This document shows, piece by piece, positions 21,188-22,706 of a DNA stretch of 22,706 nucleotides. The translations under genes and the position numbers were made by a program. The DNA comes from an uncultured Oxalobacteraceae bacterium. Its GTDB lineage: Bacteria; Pseudomonadota; Gammaproteobacteria; Burkholderiales; Burkholderiaceae. Numbering within the stretch: the stretch's first letter is position 1; every line of letters starts with the position of its first letter. The stretch spans positions 1 through 22,706 of the forward strand of contig CAMLFK010000054.1 of assembly GCA_946479255.1 (NCBI GenBank), in the 5' to 3' direction. Under the pieces are notes generated by a model that searched no databases, had not been told where the DNA came from, and was given only the letters and a program-made list of their open reading frames with translations.

Positions 21188-22706
21188 GTGACATCGAAAG
21201 CGCCTGTGCCAATCAAGAAACCCGAAACCACCGAGGCTGATAAGCCAACGAGAATGTCCGCCAGGGCGGACAAATCGCAAGACAAGGCCGAAACTCGCGT
21301 CGCGAGCAACCCGCCTGTCGTCAGCCAAACCACCGACGCCGCGACGCTCGCCGCGATCGATACGTCGGGTTACGTGCTGCCGTCCGTCAAGGTGCCGGGG
21401 CGGCGTGGCCGCAAGCCGAAAGAATTCCAGCCTGAGAACGACGAAGTCGCCGCGCTCAACGCCGTCGAACGCGCCGAACTGAAGGCCGTCGACAAGGCCA
21501 AGGCCAAGGACCGCAAGGCCAAGGAAAAAGCGCTGCTCAAAGACGCCTTCTCGTCCGACACCGAAGCGTCCGAGGAAGAACTCGAGCGCCGCCGCCAGAA
21601 GCTCAAGACCCTGATCAAGTTCGGTAAGGAACGCGGTTTCCTCACCTACGCCGAGATCAACGACCACCTGCCGGAAAACATCGTCGATCCGGAAGCCATC
21701 GAAGGCATCATCGGCACGTTCAACGACATGGGCATTGCCGTGTACGAACACGCGCCCGATGCCGAAACGCTGCTTCTGTCCGACAACGTTGCCACGGTCA
21801 CCAGCGACGACGAAGCCGAGGCCGCCGCTGAAGCCGCACTGTCCACGGTCGACTCCGATTTTGGCCGCACCACCGACCCGGTCCGCATGTATATGCGCGA
21901 AATGGGCTCGGTTGAACTGCTGACCCGCGAAGGCGAGATCGAGATCGCCAAGCGCATCGAAGACGGTCTCAAAGACATGATCCAGGCCATTTCGGCCTGC
22001 CCGGTCACGATCGCCGAAATCATCTCCGCCGCCATCCGCATCCAGAACGACGAAACCAAGATCGACGAAATCGTCGACGGCATGGTCGATCCGGAAGAAG
22101 AAGTGCAGGCCGCCGTCGCAGCCCCTGCGCCATCGGAAGACGATGAAGAAGAGGAAGAGGGCGACGAGGAAGAAGGCGAAGAGGAAGAAGAAGCCAGCGC
22201 CTCGGGCGCGGCAGGCTTCTCGGCCGAACAGCTCGAAGCGCTCAAGAACAACGCGCTGGAGAAGTTCGAAGTTATCTCCGTGCAGTTCGACAAGATGCGC
22301 AAAGCCTTCGAGAAAGACGGCTACAACTCCAAGGCTTACGTCAAAGCCCAGGAAGCCATCTCTAACGAACTGCTCGGCATCCGCTTCACCGCCAAAGTCG
22401 TCGAGAAGCTGTGCGACACCCTGCGCGGCCAGGTGGATGAAGTGCGCCATATCGAGAAACAGATTCTCGACGTGGCCGTGAACAAGTGCGGCATGCCGCG
22501 CGCCCACTTCATCAAAGTCTTCCCGGGCAACGAAACCAATCTCGAATGGGTCGATGGCGAAGTCAATGCCGGCCACGCCTACTCCGCCATCCTCGGCCGC
22601 AACATTCCGACGATAAAAGAGCTGCAGCAACGCCTGATTGACCTGCAAGCGCGCGTCGTGCTGCCGCTGCCGGACCTGCGCAACATCAACCGCCAGATGG
22701 CGGCCG
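21188..22706 (+). CDS. rpoD: RNA polymerase primary sigma factor RpoD (sigma-70), partial
   Basis: RpoD directs RNA polymerase to housekeeping promoters. About 506 codons are present; the DNA-binding regions 2 to 4 lie mostly beyond the window edge. The frame has a stop at 21164-21166, and I choose the GTG at 21188; the ATG at 21254 is an alternative, and neither has a good ribosome-binding site. After a basic, variable N-terminus, region 1.1 is at about residues 135-195 (KLKTLIKFGKERGFLTYAEI ...). Region 1.2 begins TTDPVRMYMREMGSVELLTREGE (V232 is at 21881). A non-conserved region with a strongly acidic run (EDDEEEEEGDEEE, near residues 318-330) follows. The last residues seen are LRNINRQMAA. 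Confidence 0.96.
   Translation, partial: MTSKAPVPIKKPETTEADKPTRMSARADKSQDKAETRVASNPPVVSQTTDAATLAAIDTSGYVLPSVKVPGRRGRKPKEFQPENDEVAALNAVERAELKAVDKAKAKDRKAKEKALLKDAFSSDTEASEEELERRRQKLKTLIKFGKERGFLTYAEINDHLPENIVDPEAIEGIIGTFNDMGIAVYEHAPDAETLLLSDNVATVTSDDEAEAAAEAALSTVDSDFGRTTDPVRMYMREMGSVELLTREGEIEIAKRIEDGLKDMIQAISACPVTIAEIISAAIRIQNDETKIDEIVDGMVDPEEEVQAAVAAPAPSEDDEEEEEGDEEEGEEEEEASASGAAGFSAEQLEALKNNALEKFEVISVQFDKMRKAFEKDGYNSKAYVKAQEAISNELLGIRFTAKVVEKLCDTLRGQVDEVRHIEKQILDVAVNKCGMPRAHFIKVFPGNETNLEWVDGEVNAGHAYSAILGRNIPTIKELQQRLIDLQARVVLPLPDLRNINRQMAA

Noticed and set aside
21179..22648. Minus-strand open frame of 489 codons over rpoD
   Set aside because: Antisense shadow of rpoD; the Phe- and Leu-rich runs come from the acidic Glu/Asp tract on the other strand.
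1..22706. CRISPR arrays, prophage, insertion sequences, tRNA or rRNA genes
   Set aside because: No regularly spaced repeats, transposase or integrase motifs, cloverleaf-like sequences or rRNA signatures were seen on reading the window.

Overview
The window is chromosomal DNA from a high-GC betaproteobacterium, most likely of the family Oxalobacteraceae (Massilia, Duganella or Janthinobacterium type). This rests on the order tsaD ... rpsU - yqeY - dnaG - rpoD, on the character of the proteins, and on a SUMT gene (cobA) directly behind ybiB. I see no phage, insertion sequence, CRISPR array, tRNA or rRNA. Almost all genes look like core genes.

Layout. 1-2648 (minus): an RND efflux pair, membrane fusion protein then inner-membrane transporter, the latter cut by the window edge. 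2953-5043 (plus): a PAS-PAS-GGDEF-EAL c-di-GMP protein with an altered EAL metal site. 5024-5998 (minus): an EEP-fold hydrolase. 6035-7843 (plus): ybaK, plsY and a FrnE-like DsbA-family protein. 8085-11065 (plus): a three-gene nitrate-type ABC transporter. 11125-13120 (minus): a second EEP hydrolase and tsaD. 13275-13559 (plus): a 94-residue NirD-like protein without iron-sulfur ligands. 13567-14625 (minus): DAHP synthase. 14750-16502 (plus): ybiB and cobA, overlapping. 16594-17802 (plus): a BaiN/HI0933-type flavoprotein. 17939 to the end (plus): the macromolecular synthesis cluster rpsU, yqeY, dnaG, rpoD, with rpoD cut by the window edge.

The most interesting signal is regulatory. Three separate genes or operons each carry a near-perfect sigma-54 (-24/-12, GG-N10-GC) promoter a short distance upstream: the nitrate-type transporter (7985-8000), the NirD-like gene (13212-13227) and cobA (15669-15684). 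The cobA promoter lies inside the 3' coding end of ybiB. Two of the three have NtrC-type dyads (GCAC-N7-GTGC) 100-160 bp upstream of the predicted start of transcription. Nitrate uptake, siroheme synthesis (SUMT makes the precursor of the nitrite reductase cofactor) and an orphan NirD-like protein would therefore respond together to nitrogen limitation, although housekeeping genes separate them. This is read from sequence patterns and is not proven.

The other unusual stretch is the 572 bp between dnaG and rpoD. It is less GC-rich than its surroundings, starts with an extended -10 promoter, and holds several strong palindromes, one a 56-bp nested stem-loop. It looks like a long structured rpoD leader, a dispersed repeat, or an unannotated small RNA, rather than a protein gene.
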